Of a stretch of 64,000 bases of DNA, positions 43,438 through 53,583 are shown in pieces. The notes under the pieces are model-generated. The model saw only the letters and a list, made by a program, of their open reading frames with translations, ran no database searches and was not told the origin of the DNA. Location of the stretch: positions 1 through 64,000 of the forward strand of contig NZ_FUZT01000002.1 of NCBI RefSeq assembly GCF_900167445.1, written 5' to 3'. How positions within the stretch are numbered: the stretch's first letter is position 1; every line of letters begins with the position of its first letter. The DNA comes from Maledivibacter halophilus (GTDB lineage Bacteria; Bacillota; Clostridia; Peptostreptococcales; Caminicellaceae). Position numbers and translations under genes: made by a program.

Positions 43438-46400
43438 GTGAAGCTTAAAAGGCCAAGAAAAATTATTAGCATATTAATAATATTATCAATGATTCTATCT
43501 ACAATAACACCTGTATTAGGTGAAGATTTAATAAAAGAACAGGATATAGAAATAAAGAATGAAACAGCTATAGAAGAGAAAGAACCGATAAAAGAAGAAA
43601 AAGAACCCACAGAAGAAGATGAAGAACCAACAAAAGAAGAAAAAGAACCCACAGAAGAAGAAAAAGAACCCACAGAAGAAGATGAAGAACCAGAAAAAGA
43701 AGATGAAGAACCACCAAAAGAAGATGAAGAACCAACAAAAGAAGAAAAAGAACCCACAGAAGAAGAAAAAGAACCCACAGAAGAAGATGAAGAACCAGTA
43801 AAAGAAGATGAAGAACCAGCAAAAGAAGATGAAGAACCAACAAAAGAAGAAAAAGAACCCACAGAAGAAGATGAAGAACCAGCAAAAGAAGATGAAGAAC
43901 CAACAAAAGAAGATGAAGAACCAACAAAAGAAGAAAAAGAACCCACAGAAGAAGATGAAGAATCAAAGGCAAGTAAAATAGAAATAACAGGAGAAACAGA
44001 GGTAGAAGCAGGAAAAACAATACAGCTAACAGCAGTGGTAAAGAATGAAAAGGATGAAATACTAGAGGAAGAAAAGGTAAAATGGAAAAGTGGAGATAAA
44101 GAAAAGGCACAGGTAGATGAAGAAACAGGAGAAGTAACAGGGGTAGGAGAAGGGACTGTAAATATAATAGCTGTATCTGAGACGAATTCTGATTTAGAGG
44201 AAACAATATCTATTGAAGTAAAGAAGGAAGTTAAGTCTTTAAAATTAAAAGTAGAAATTTTAAGTCCAGAAAATGGGTCAAGTGGAGCAAAGGCAGGAAA
44301 TGAAATAAAAATAAAGTTTAACAAACCAGTAGAAAGCTTGGAAGGTACAAATGATTCTTTATTAACAATAATGAATATATCAGAAGATGGAAAGAATTAT
44401 GCAGATGTACATGATTATTATGAAAGAGAAGATTGGTATTTATTAGAATTAGAAGATGACAGCAATGGAGAATCGACCATAGGAGTATTTAAATGGGAAG
44501 ATGGAGAAAGTATAAAATCAGAAAAGAATCGCTATTATGAAATAATAATTCCAAAGGGACTAATAAAGGCTGTAGATAGTGAAGAAGAGTTAGAAGCAAT
44601 TGAATGGAGATTTGATACAGTAGAAAAGGAAGAAGAATTAAAAGTAGAAATTTTAAGTCCAGAAAATGGGTCAAGTGGAGCAAAGGCAGGAAATGAAATA
44701 AAAATAAAGTTTAACAAACCAGTAGAAAGCTTGGAAGGTACAAATGATTCTTTATTAACAATAATGAATATATCAGAAGATGGAAAGAATTATGCAGATG
44801 TACATGATTATTATGAAAGAGAAGATTGGTATTTATTAGAATTAGAAGATGACAGCAATGGAGAATCGACCATAGGAGTATTTAAATGGGAAGATGGAGA
44901 AAGTATAAAATCAGAAAAGAATCGCTATTATGAAATAATAATTCCAAAGGGACTAATAAAGGCTGTAGATAGTGAAGAAGAGTTAGAAGCAATTGAATGG
45001 AGATTTGATACAGTAGAAAAGCCATTAGAAGTAGAAAGCCTAAGTCCAGAAAATAAAGCTAGTGGAGTAGCAAAGGATGCAGAGCTAAGTGTTACATTTA
45101 ATCAAGAGGTAGAATTCAAAGAAAACTCACAACTACCAGTCCAAGTTGCAGTTCTTTATGACAAAGATGGTGATGGAGAAGTAGATCAGAGTAATTCTTT
45201 ATATGGTGATATAACAAAGCATGAATTAGTATTTAGCCAAGATAATCCCAATAAAGTAACAATACAGTTAAAGGATGAAGATGGAAAAAATATAGATCTA
45301 GAAGAAAACCATGTATACAAAGTAGACATAATACGTGAATTTATACAATCTAAAACAGGCGAAAAAATCTTAGATAAAAACATAAGATGGACCTTTGACA
45401 CAAAACCCCAAAAACTAGAAATAACAAGCCCGATAAATGGGAAAACCATTTCTCCAAAAGATGAAATATTTATTAAAACTAGTAAAGAGCTAGATGAGGA
45501 TTATATAAATAAATTAAATATATTTTTATACCAAATAGTTGAAAAAACAGAAGAAAATGAAAGGTCAGAAGAATTAATAAAGGAAGGAACAGGGAAAGAC
45601 CTCGCAGAAATTGATGATGAAGATGGTAAAAAAATAATAATAAAATTAAATAATCAGCTAGAAATAGAAAATTCCTATAAAATTAAAATATCTACCCAAG
45701 AAGGAGAAGCTCTAGAGGATTTAATAATAATTAAATTTGATGTGAAGGATGTACAAGAATATGCTTTAAAGGAGATTCTAGATTTCTCAAGAAGAGAAAC
45801 AGTTACTACAGGAATGCAAAATTTTATATCTGCATCCATGAATAATGGAATAGTATATGCTATTAGAGACAATACGGGTCTTGGTGAAGGTAAAAATGAT
45901 GGAAAGGGAATAAGAATATATGCCTTTGATTTATATGGAAATGAGCTTTGGAATAAAAGAATAGATGGGGTTGGTACCAGTAATAAAAAGTATATGCCTG
46001 TATACGGAAAAGACGGAACAGTTTATATTCAAACCTTTACAAGTGATTTTGATAATTCAGAATTTAAAACACAACTTTTTGCCATGGATCCATATGATGG
46101 GAGAGTAGAATGGAAAGAGGAATTTGAAGGCAAGGGCTTAATTAAAACAAATCCAATAATAATAGATGATGAAATAATAATAACAACTCAAGAAGGAATA
46201 TATAGTTATGAGAAAAATGGAGATGAAAAATGGAGCCATGAAATTGATGATGAAAATTTAGAAGAATCTATATCAAGCTATGAAATAAAAGAGCCCCCAA
46301 TAAAAGATGAAAATAATAATATATATATAGCTATTGATGGAAAAAATCAAGACATAAAGGATGGAAAAATACAGGCTTTAGATTCCAATGGAAATAAAAA

Positions 46401-49400
46401 ATGGAGCTATCCAACAAAAAGTGGAATAAGGCCACCGGTAATAGGAAGCAGTGGAGAAGTATATATAGTAGATAATAGATGTGTTATAAAGGTATTGAAT
46501 CCTGAGGATGGAAGTGAAATAGAAGATCATCCCCTTAATAATTATGAATTAAGTGAAAGTAATGATTATAATATTACTTCCTTGTCTATAAAAAATGACA
46601 TCGATATGGATACCTTGTATGCAGTTATTGGGTATTACAAGGAAGGAAAAAATAAAATAATATCAATTAATTCTAATGGAACTGAGAATTATATTTATGA
46701 AAACGACGAAGATTCATTTGGTAATTCAGTAGTAGACTACGAGGGGTATTTATATTATCCAGAAAAAACTTCCAGTGGAGGAGCCTTATATGTCATAGAC
46801 CCCTATGGAAAAGAAGCCGATAGTATAATTCTTACTGGAAGTTCTATGCTTGGGTTTAATAGCCTATACATAGATGGTAATGTTCTTATAGGGGCTAAAA
46901 GATATTACTCAAATGTTGCAGCCGTTAAAATCCAAAGAAGAATTCCTGAAAGGCCGTCATCCATAGAAATAATAGAAAAGGATAAAAAGCTTGGGGAGAA
47001 TTTAGAGGAAACATTGGCTGTTGTAGTAAAAAATACTCATGGAAAGGCAATGATAGGAGAAGAAATTCAGTGGGAAAGTGACAATGAGTCTATTATTGAG
47101 CCAACCTCCGATGGAAAATTACATTGTAAAGATATAACTGAAGAAGATAAAAAAGTTAAACTAACAGTAAGGGTAAAAGGAACTGATATAAAGGATATAG
47201 TAGAAGTAGAGGTTGTTGAGAAAGATCCAGTACCAGCTTCTATTAAGATTTTAGATGAAGATAAAGAAGAAATTAAAAATACAATCGATATAGAATATGG
47301 TATACCCTATCAATTCCATGTACAGGTTCTTGATCAATATGGAGATACTATGGAGGAGGAAGAGGAAGAAGTAATTTGGCATAGTATAATAAATTATTTT
47401 CCCGCAATAGATAATAATGGACTCTTAAATCCTAAAGCTGAAGGAATAAATGCCTTAGAGGTAATATCTTCTACAGATGTTAGAGTGAGAAAGGAAATAA
47501 AGTATAATGTTTTTAAAAGTTCAAGTGAATATAAGACCATATATCCTAAGGAAGCTATAATATCTTTTCCTGGAACCTTAGCATTATCTACCGTAGATCA
47601 ATATGGAAATATTATTGAGCTTGAAGAGATAAAATGGTCAAGTTCCAATGAAAATGTGGCAAAGGTAGATGAAAAAGGAAAGGTTACTTCCTTAGAATGT
47701 GGAACTACTATTATAAAGGGAACTAGTGGAGATATAACCCATGAAAGAGAAATAACTGTAGTCCCATCCTTTGGATATCATTGGAATCTTAGCAGCCGTA
47801 GATTATCTGAATATATAGCACAAGGGAATAATGGAGCGCTTTATTATATTGATAGTAATCAAGAACTAATATCTATAAATTCCCAGAATAAAGAGGAAAA
47901 CTGGAGAATAGAAGTAGGATCTGTTTATCATATAGAAACTAGTAAAAACAATATTATTTATTGTATAGTTAAGGATAAAAATAGTAAGTATAGACTATTA
48001 GCAGTAAAAGATAATGGGGAAATCAAGTGGGAATATGAAATCGAAAATCATGTAGGTAAGGTAATAACTAATATAGAGGAAAGTGATGAGGGTACAATTT
48101 ATTTTGCATCATCCCAAGAAAATATGGGTGCATATTTATATTCAATAAATAATGAAACCGGTGAAAAAAATTGGGAAAAGAATTTTGATGAAGAAATTTC
48201 TTCATTTACATTAGACAGCCAAGATAATATTATTTGTGTACTTAAGGATATTAAAGATACTATAATAAATAAGATAAATTCTCAAGGTGAAACAATAGAA
48301 GAAAATATTTTTGAAGACCTATTATTTGGGCAGGTCAATATTGAAATAGATGATAACAATGCTCTATATGGATATTTTAGAGAAGAAGGTCAGCAAGAAG
48401 ATAAGGAAGGAATATGTAAAATACAAAATGGTAATATTGTATGGAAATATGATGATGAAAGTATTACTCTTAGTAAAGAACGCCAAATTCTATTAAGTGA
48501 AGAAAGATTATATTTTATATTGGGAAGCAGTAAAGAAGATTATACATTTTATGTACTGAATAAAGAAGGAGAAGAAATATGGAAGAAAAAACTAAATGGT
48601 TTAGTAGGTGCTTCTCATTATATATTACCAAGTAGATATTTTATAATAGACAATGATAAAAATATATCCCTACCCCTTGTTGAATATAAAAAAGAAGGTT
48701 TTAGCAAAATTTCTATTAGAAGTAGAATATATAAAATGGATTCTAATGGAAATATTATACAAGCTATTAGCTATGATAAAAATAAATATGGCGAATTTGA
48801 AAGTGTTTTTTTAGGAAAAGATAAGAAGAGCTTATACGTTATAGGTATATATGATAGTAATAATAAACATAATTTAGTTAAATTCACCTTTGAAAATAAT
48901 CAAGAAATTAGGGTAGAAGAAATTAAAATTATAGGAGATAAAGAAAGTATAATTGTAGATGAATTTCTTGATTTAAAAGCTGAAGTATATAATCAATTTG
49001 GAACCCTTATATACAATGAAAAAGTTACATGGTTCAGTGAAAATCCAGAAATAGCAACGGTGGACAATAACGGAAGGGTAAAGGGAATAGAGCCTGGTAC
49101 AGTAACAATAATAGCCCAGTCCCAAACTAATCCACAGGTAAAGGGAGCTTTGACTTTAACCGTGGTAGAAGAGGATAAATATAATGTACCAGAAGACATA
49201 ATAAATGAAAAAGCCCAGTTGACTATTGATTTTTACAAGAGAAAGGGAAGGCCTAATGGTGATTGGGTGGCCTTTGCATTGGGCGCTTATGGAGAGAATA
49301 TAAATAAAAAGCCATATTTGTCTAATGGAAGAAGCTACATAGACAGCCTGTGGAGTTCAATAGAAGCAAATGATAATTTAGGTGATATTACTGAGTATGT

Positions 49401-52400
49401 AAGGGTCTCTTTAGGAATACTGGGTGCAGGCTATGATCCCCATAATTTTGCTGGGAAAAATTTAATAGAAAAAATATATAGCTATGGCAGTTTAAGCCAG
49501 GGAAACAATGCGGCTATTTGGGCCCTCATTGCATTAGATGCAGCAGATTCAGATATTCCTCAAAATAAAGGATATTTTACACAAGAATATTTAATAGATT
49601 ATTTACTTAATAATAGAGATGGCTATGGATGGTCTATTGAGGGGGGAGGCTCAGAAATAGATGTTACAGCAATGGCAATTTATGCTCTGGCTCCCTATAG
49701 AAACAGATCCGATGTTAAAGGGGCTTTAGGTGAAGCGGTAGAATGGCTTAAGCAAAATCAAAATGAAGACGGGGGTTTTAATACCTTTGGAACAGCAAAT
49801 TCCAGTACAGAATCTACAGCTCAGGTTATAATGGCCCTTACATCCCTAGGAATTGATCCTCAGGGAAAGGACTTTACAAGGGGACAAGGTAATCCTGTAT
49901 CATCTATGCTAGATAATCAATTTCATGATGGAAGTTTTGTGCATATAAAGACGGGTTCTGCTACTGGTAATGGCATGGCAACAGAACAAGCTCTACAGGC
50001 CCTTGCGGCTTTAAAGGATTTTTATGAAAATGGAATATCAACAATTTTTTATCGTATAAGATATAGTAAAGACTCAGGAGATGCAATAGTAAGAATAGAA
50101 GGAAAGAATAGAACAATACTTTCCCAAACCCGTGTAGATATAATTTTGGAAGAAACAACATTATATGAGGCAGTTACTAAGGCATTAGATAAAGGAAATG
50201 TTAATTATCATGGGAGCGGTGGAAATATTGTTATAGAAAATGAAGAGGGCTGGAAATGGATAGAATTAAAGAATAATAAAATACAAACAAAATCTTCAGG
50301 TGATATTCTTTATGGAGGAGAAGAAATTATCCTGGTGGATGAAGGCATTACAAATCCAGTATATACAATAATAAATATTCCTACAAAGGATTTAAGTATA
50401 GAAAAGGAATTTCCAGTTTATGTATATGATTTAAAGAATAGACCAGTATCAGGTGCAGAAATAATATACTACAAGGAAAAGGAAAATCCAGTTTCTACGG
50501 GAATATATACCGATAAGGATGGAAAAGGGTTAATTACAATTTCAAATGAAGGTAAATTCTTTATTACAGCCCACGGAAAAAATTTAATAAGAGCTAAGGC
50601 TGAGGAAGTAATACTGCAGAAAAATAAGGAAATTGAAATTAATATTAGAGTAGAGGGTCCAGAATATACAATATTACCAAAAACAAAAGTAAAAATAATG
50701 TCAGGAGATTATCCAATAGAAGCTTTAAAGGCTGCTGGATTAAAAGTTACCTACGATAGTGGTAAAACAGATACAGAACCTCCAAAAACCATAGACGGAG
50801 TAAAGGGAGAGCCTAAATGGGATATATATCCAGAAAAATTTGGATTTGATATTCCTTTAGAAGAGGGAAATGATATTGTATTTACAGGTAATGGAACCTG
50901 CTATGATCATGGAAATGTATTTGTACCTGATAAAGCTGTGATAGATGAAGAATTTACTGTTATTGCAAAGGACAGTAATGGAGATCCAATAGAAGATGAA
51001 GAAATTGTATATTATAAAAAAGGAAAGCATAAAAACCCACAATATACTGGAGAGTATACCGATGAAGATGGAAGGGCAAAACTAAGTATTGACAGATTGG
51101 GAACATATTATATAACAATCATACCTGATAGTGATAAACATTTAGTTACTCCTGAGGCTCAAGAGATTGAAATAAAGGAATTAATCCCTATAGAGGAAGG
51201 AGTAACAGTAAGTATAACAATAACAGGGTCTAGGGAAAAAGAAATATTAGATGATTATGAAGTAACCACCGACATATTTGATTTGCAGCCATACTTAAGA
51301 CCTGGAACTGGACCTACAGCAGAGCCATCTCATGATTGGTATGCAGAAAAATTTGATGAACCCACTGTAGCCCATGCAATGGTAAAGGCCCTAGAAGAAG
51401 AAGATATTGACTATGATTTCCAGGATTATGGATGGGGATTATACTTTGCCATGATAGATGGAGATAGGGAAAAGGAATATAAAGACACCTCAGGATGGAT
51501 GTATAAAATAAATGGAGTACAAGGGCCAGGGACTCAGGATCAGTATATAGAAGATGGAGACGAAATTGAATTTTGGTTTGCAGTAGGTGGATGGCAGGAT
51601 CCTTATCTTGAAATAGGAGAAAATATACTTTTAGATATTTTAGAGGATGAAAATGCAACGGAAGAAGAAATATTAGAAGCCCTAGAGGGTGTTGTCGATG
51701 AAATTCAGGACATTGCCGGTGATGTGAAGTCAGAAAAGGAAGCAAAACAATTAATAAATGATATAGAAGATATTACAGAATTAATTCAAGAAGCAGGAGA
51801 GAGAATAGAAACAGAAGATGGATTAAAAGAAGCATCCCATAGAACTATAGATTTGATAAAGGCATTGAAAAAAGCATCAGAAGTAGTAGAGGATGAAAAA
51901 ATAAAAAGGGAAATTGATGAAGCAGCAGCAGCGGTAATAGAAACAATAGTAATGCTTATAAATGAACAGGAAAATGAAAAAGAAATAGACAAGATAATTG
52001 AAGAAATGATTAAAATATCAGGAGAACTTAAAAAGGAAATAGGGGAAGGAAATTCAAATAATCTAGAAAGAAAAATTATCGAGGCGGTAGAAATGATATT
52101 AAATAAAGGGGCTGTAAAAGAGGTAGAAGATAAATATATAGCTAAAGAAGGAAATAAAGAAGTAGTAACAATTGATACAAATTCAATTATAAAAGTATCA
52201 AAGAATTTAATGGAAAAAGCTAAAGCACTAAAAGAAAAACTGCAAGATAATAATATAAAGGGGAATAGGGAAGTTCAAAAGAAAATAACAATTAAAATAC
52301 CAAAAACAAAGACCAGTGAAATAGAAACGAGGCTTCCATCGGGAATACTTAATAAGGTTCTAAAAGGTGGAATAGATAGTATAGAAATACAAACAAATGC

Positions 52401-53316
52401 AGCGGGCTTTAAAATAAATTCAAATACCTTTAAAGAAGAAATAAAGAATAAGGAAATAATTTTAAACGCAAAAAGAATAGAAAGAGATAAATTATTAAAT
52501 AGAGCAAAAAATGAAATACCTGAGGGAAGCATAATAGTAGACTTAAATGCAAAGGCTGGAGAACAAAAAATATCAACCTTTGAAAAACCAATAGAGATAA
52601 GTATTCCATATAAAGAAAAAGTAAAGAATAAAGAAAAAATAACGGTATACTTATTAAGGGATGATGGAACAATAGAAACGGTTGGAGGATTATATAATCT
52701 ATTAACTAGAGAGGTCAAATTTAATACAAGTCATTTCAGTAAATATTTTGCTAAAGAAGAAAATGTAGAATTTAATGACCTTGAAAAGGTCAAATGGGCA
52801 GAGGATGAAATAGAAATAATGGCATCAAAGGGAATAATTAAGGGAAGAGAAGATGAAAAATATGATCCTAATGCCAATATAACAAGGGCAGAATTTGCTG
52901 TATTAATGACAAGAATGCTAAAATACAAAGCAGGCAAGGAAGAAATACCATTTGAGGATGTTATAAAAGATAAATGGTATTATAAGGAAGTTGCAGCAGC
53001 CCATGAGAATGGACTAATGCAGGGAGTATCAAATAATGAATTTAATCCAGATGGGAATATAACAGGCCAGGAAGTAATTACAGTAATTGAGAGAATACTT
53101 ATTCAAAGAGGATATAAAAAGGCTAAAGAAGAAGAGTTAAAGAATTATTCCCAAAAAGATAAAACAGCTAATTGGGCAAAGGCAGCAGTGGCCTTTGGAT
53201 TAAGAGAAGGAATAATCAATGAAAATAAGGAAGAAGGATTTGTTCCAAATAGAAATGTAACAAGGGCTCAAGTTGCTGCTATACTTTATAGGCTGTATAA
53301 TTTAATTATTAAATAG
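43438..53316 (+). CDS. Giant SLH surface protein with transcobalamin/intrinsic-factor-like module (3292 residues)
   Basis: Signal peptide (about 1-29). Glu/Pro-rich spacer (about 47-177). Big2 domain (179-268). Three Big5-like units, the first two identical (270-397, 401-528, then 529-658), and another Ig-like unit (659-775). PQQ-type beta-propeller 1 (788-1167), three Ig-like units, propeller 2 (1445-1821), Big2 (1825-1912). Then an alpha/alpha barrel (1918-2201; SEIDVTAMAIYALAPY, STESTAQVIMALTSLGI) followed directly by a DUF4430-like domain (2203-2301). Two CarboxypepD-like Ig units come next, then a clear DUF4430 domain (2588-2728; DTSGWMYKINGVQGPG, YIEDGDEIEFWF), a helical region, a beta domain, and three SLH units (3112-3292). 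Start GTG 43438 follows AAGGGGGG. Probably wall-anchored and corrinoid-binding (inference). Confidence 0.85.
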   Translation: MKLKRPRKIISILIILSMILSTITPVLGEDLIKEQDIEIKNETAIEEKEPIKEEKEPTEEDEEPTKEEKEPTEEEKEPTEEDEEPEKEDEEPPKEDEEPTKEEKEPTEEEKEPTEEDEEPVKEDEEPAKEDEEPTKEEKEPTEEDEEPAKEDEEPTKEDEEPTKEEKEPTEEDEESKASKIEITGETEVEAGKTIQLTAVVKNEKDEILEEEKVKWKSGDKEKAQVDEETGEVTGVGEGTVNIIAVSETNSDLEETISIEVKKEVKSLKLKVEILSPENGSSGAKAGNEIKIKFNKPVESLEGTNDSLLTIMNISEDGKNYADVHDYYEREDWYLLELEDDSNGESTIGVFKWEDGESIKSEKNRYYEIIIPKGLIKAVDSEEELEAIEWRFDTVEKEEELKVEILSPENGSSGAKAGNEIKIKFNKPVESLEGTNDSLLTIMNISEDGKNYADVHDYYEREDWYLLELEDDSNGESTIGVFKWEDGESIKSEKNRYYEIIIPKGLIKAVDSEEELEAIEWRFDTVEKPLEVESLSPENKASGVAKDAELSVTFNQEVEFKENSQLPVQVAVLYDKDGDGEVDQSNSLYGDITKHELVFSQDNPNKVTIQLKDEDGKNIDLEENHVYKVDIIREFIQSKTGEKILDKNIRWTFDTKPQKLEITSPINGKTISPKDEIFIKTSKELDEDYINKLNIFLYQIVEKTEENERSEELIKEGTGKDLAEIDDEDGKKIIIKLNNQLEIENSYKIKISTQEGEALEDLIIIKFDVKDVQEYALKEILDFSRRETVTTGMQNFISASMNNGIVYAIRDNTGLGEGKNDGKGIRIYAFDLYGNELWNKRIDGVGTSNKKYMPVYGKDGTVYIQTFTSDFDNSEFKTQLFAMDPYDGRVEWKEEFEGKGLIKTNPIIIDDEIIITTQEGIYSYEKNGDEKWSHEIDDENLEESISSYEIKEPPIKDENNNIYIAIDGKNQDIKDGKIQALDSNGNKKWSYPTKSGIRPPVIGSSGEVYIVDNRCVIKVLNPEDGSEIEDHPLNNYELSESNDYNITSLSIKNDIDMDTLYAVIGYYKEGKNKIISINSNGTENYIYENDEDSFGNSVVDYEGYLYYPEKTSSGGALYVIDPYGKEADSIILTGSSMLGFNSLYIDGNVLIGAKRYYSNVAAVKIQRRIPERPSSIEIIEKDKKLGENLEETLAVVVKNTHGKAMIGEEIQWESDNESIIEPTSDGKLHCKDITEEDKKVKLTVRVKGTDIKDIVEVEVVEKDPVPASIKILDEDKEEIKNTIDIEYGIPYQFHVQVLDQYGDTMEEEEEEVIWHSIINYFPAIDNNGLLNPKAEGINALEVISSTDVRVRKEIKYNVFKSSSEYKTIYPKEAIISFPGTLALSTVDQYGNIIELEEIKWSSSNENVAKVDEKGKVTSLECGTTIIKGTSGDITHEREITVVPSFGYHWNLSSRRLSEYIAQGNNGALYYIDSNQELISINSQNKEENWRIEVGSVYHIETSKNNIIYCIVKDKNSKYRLLAVKDNGEIKWEYEIENHVGKVITNIEESDEGTIYFASSQENMGAYLYSINNETGEKNWEKNFDEEISSFTLDSQDNIICVLKDIKDTIINKINSQGETIEENIFEDLLFGQVNIEIDDNNALYGYFREEGQQEDKEGICKIQNGNIVWKYDDESITLSKERQILLSEERLYFILGSSKEDYTFYVLNKEGEEIWKKKLNGLVGASHYILPSRYFIIDNDKNISLPLVEYKKEGFSKISIRSRIYKMDSNGNIIQAISYDKNKYGEFESVFLGKDKKSLYVIGIYDSNNKHNLVKFTFENNQEIRVEEIKIIGDKESIIVDEFLDLKAEVYNQFGTLIYNEKVTWFSENPEIATVDNNGRVKGIEPGTVTIIAQSQTNPQVKGALTLTVVEEDKYNVPEDIINEKAQLTIDFYKRKGRPNGDWVAFALGAYGENINKKPYLSNGRSYIDSLWSSIEANDNLGDITEYVRVSLGILGAGYDPHNFAGKNLIEKIYSYGSLSQGNNAAIWALIALDAADSDIPQNKGYFTQEYLIDYLLNNRDGYGWSIEGGGSEIDVTAMAIYALAPYRNRSDVKGALGEAVEWLKQNQNEDGGFNTFGTANSSTESTAQVIMALTSLGIDPQGKDFTRGQGNPVSSMLDNQFHDGSFVHIKTGSATGNGMATEQALQALAALKDFYENGISTIFYRIRYSKDSGDAIVRIEGKNRTILSQTRVDIILEETTLYEAVTKALDKGNVNYHGSGGNIVIENEEGWKWIELKNNKIQTKSSGDILYGGEEIILVDEGITNPVYTIINIPTKDLSIEKEFPVYVYDLKNRPVSGAEIIYYKEKENPVSTGIYTDKDGKGLITISNEGKFFITAHGKNLIRAKAEEVILQKNKEIEINIRVEGPEYTILPKTKVKIMSGDYPIEALKAAGLKVTYDSGKTDTEPPKTIDGVKGEPKWDIYPEKFGFDIPLEEGNDIVFTGNGTCYDHGNVFVPDKAVIDEEFTVIAKDSNGDPIEDEEIVYYKKGKHKNPQYTGEYTDEDGRAKLSIDRLGTYYITIIPDSDKHLVTPEAQEIEIKELIPIEEGVTVSITITGSREKEILDDYEVTTDIFDLQPYLRPGTGPTAEPSHDWYAEKFDEPTVAHAMVKALEEEDIDYDFQDYGWGLYFAMIDGDREKEYKDTSGWMYKINGVQGPGTQDQYIEDGDEIEFWFAVGGWQDPYLEIGENILLDILEDENATEEEILEALEGVVDEIQDIAGDVKSEKEAKQLINDIEDITELIQEAGERIETEDGLKEASHRTIDLIKALKKASEVVEDEKIKREIDEAAAAVIETIVMLINEQENEKEIDKIIEEMIKISGELKKEIGEGNSNNLERKIIEAVEMILNKGAVKEVEDKYIAKEGNKEVVTIDTNSIIKVSKNLMEKAKALKEKLQDNNIKGNREVQKKITIKIPKTKTSEIETRLPSGILNKVLKGGIDSIEIQTNAAGFKINSNTFKEEIKNKEIILNAKRIERDKLLNRAKNEIPEGSIIVDLNAKAGEQKISTFEKPIEISIPYKEKVKNKEKITVYLLRDDGTIETVGGLYNLLTREVKFNTSHFSKYFAKEENVEFNDLEKVKWAEDEIEIMASKGIIKGREDEKYDPNANITRAEFAVLMTRMLKYKAGKEEIPFEDVIKDKWYYKEVAAAHENGLMQGVSNNEFNPDGNITGQEVITVIERILIQRGYKKAKEEELKNYSQKDKTANWAKAAVAFGLREGIINENKEEGFVPNRNVTRAQVAAILYRLYNLIIK
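43577..43966 (+). repeat. Low-complexity Glu/Pro/Lys coding repeats
   Basis: Imperfect repeats of 18-24 bases encode units such as EEKEPTEEDEEPTK. They form an acidic, proline-spaced stalk after the signal peptide and are prone to length change by slippage. Confidence 0.85.
44245..45021 (+). repeat. Perfect tandem duplication of a 393-bp coding unit
   Basis: Bases 44245-44628 and 44638-45021 (384 bases each, period 393) appear identical in a base-by-base reading. Each encodes one Big5-like domain beginning LKVEILSPENGSSG. The third domain is diverged, so the duplication is recent or kept uniform by recombination. Confidence 0.85.
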
Positions 53317-53333
53317 AGATTATTTATAAAAAC

Positions 53334-53380
53334 AAATATTTAACCCCTTGATAAATTTATTATCGAGGGGTTAAATATTT
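53334..53380 (+). terminator. Rho-independent terminator after the giant gene
   Basis: AAATATTTAACCCCT pairs with AGGGGTTAAATATTT, with an inner GATAA/TTATC. It lies 18 bases after the stop. Confidence 0.85.
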
Positions 53381-53541
53381 GCAAAAATGTAGAAGCTTTA
53401 TGAAATATATGGTATAACTAGGTAATATATAGGATAGTTCTTGACCAAAGTCACAAGAAAAGACCAAGTTAAAAAGGCCTTTATATAGTCTTAATAATGT
53501 CAAATCTATTGTTTTGAAAAAAATATTATGAGATACTTATC

Positions 53542-53557
53542 TGGAAAGCGCTTTCTA
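53542..53557. promoter_or_regulatory. cre site (CcpA binding) for the PTS operon
   Basis: TGGAAAGCGCTTTCTA fits the catabolite-responsive element consensus and contains the palindrome GAAAGCGCTTTC. It directly follows a probable promoter (TTGAAA at 53514, TTATCT at 53537), so bound CcpA would block transcription when glucose-type sugars are present. Confidence 0.8.
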
Positions 53558-53583
53558 AATATTAAAATAGAAGAGGTGAAGGG

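Noticed and set aside
43577..43966. Regular short repeats that could be taken for a CRISPR array
   Set aside because: They are in-frame Glu/Pro/Lys codon repeats inside a large gene, with no unique spacers and no cas genes.
43413..44324. Long serine-rich reading frame on the minus strand
   Set aside because: It is the antisense of the GAA-rich repeats (GAA read as TTC/TCT). It has no ribosome site and lies entirely under the giant gene.
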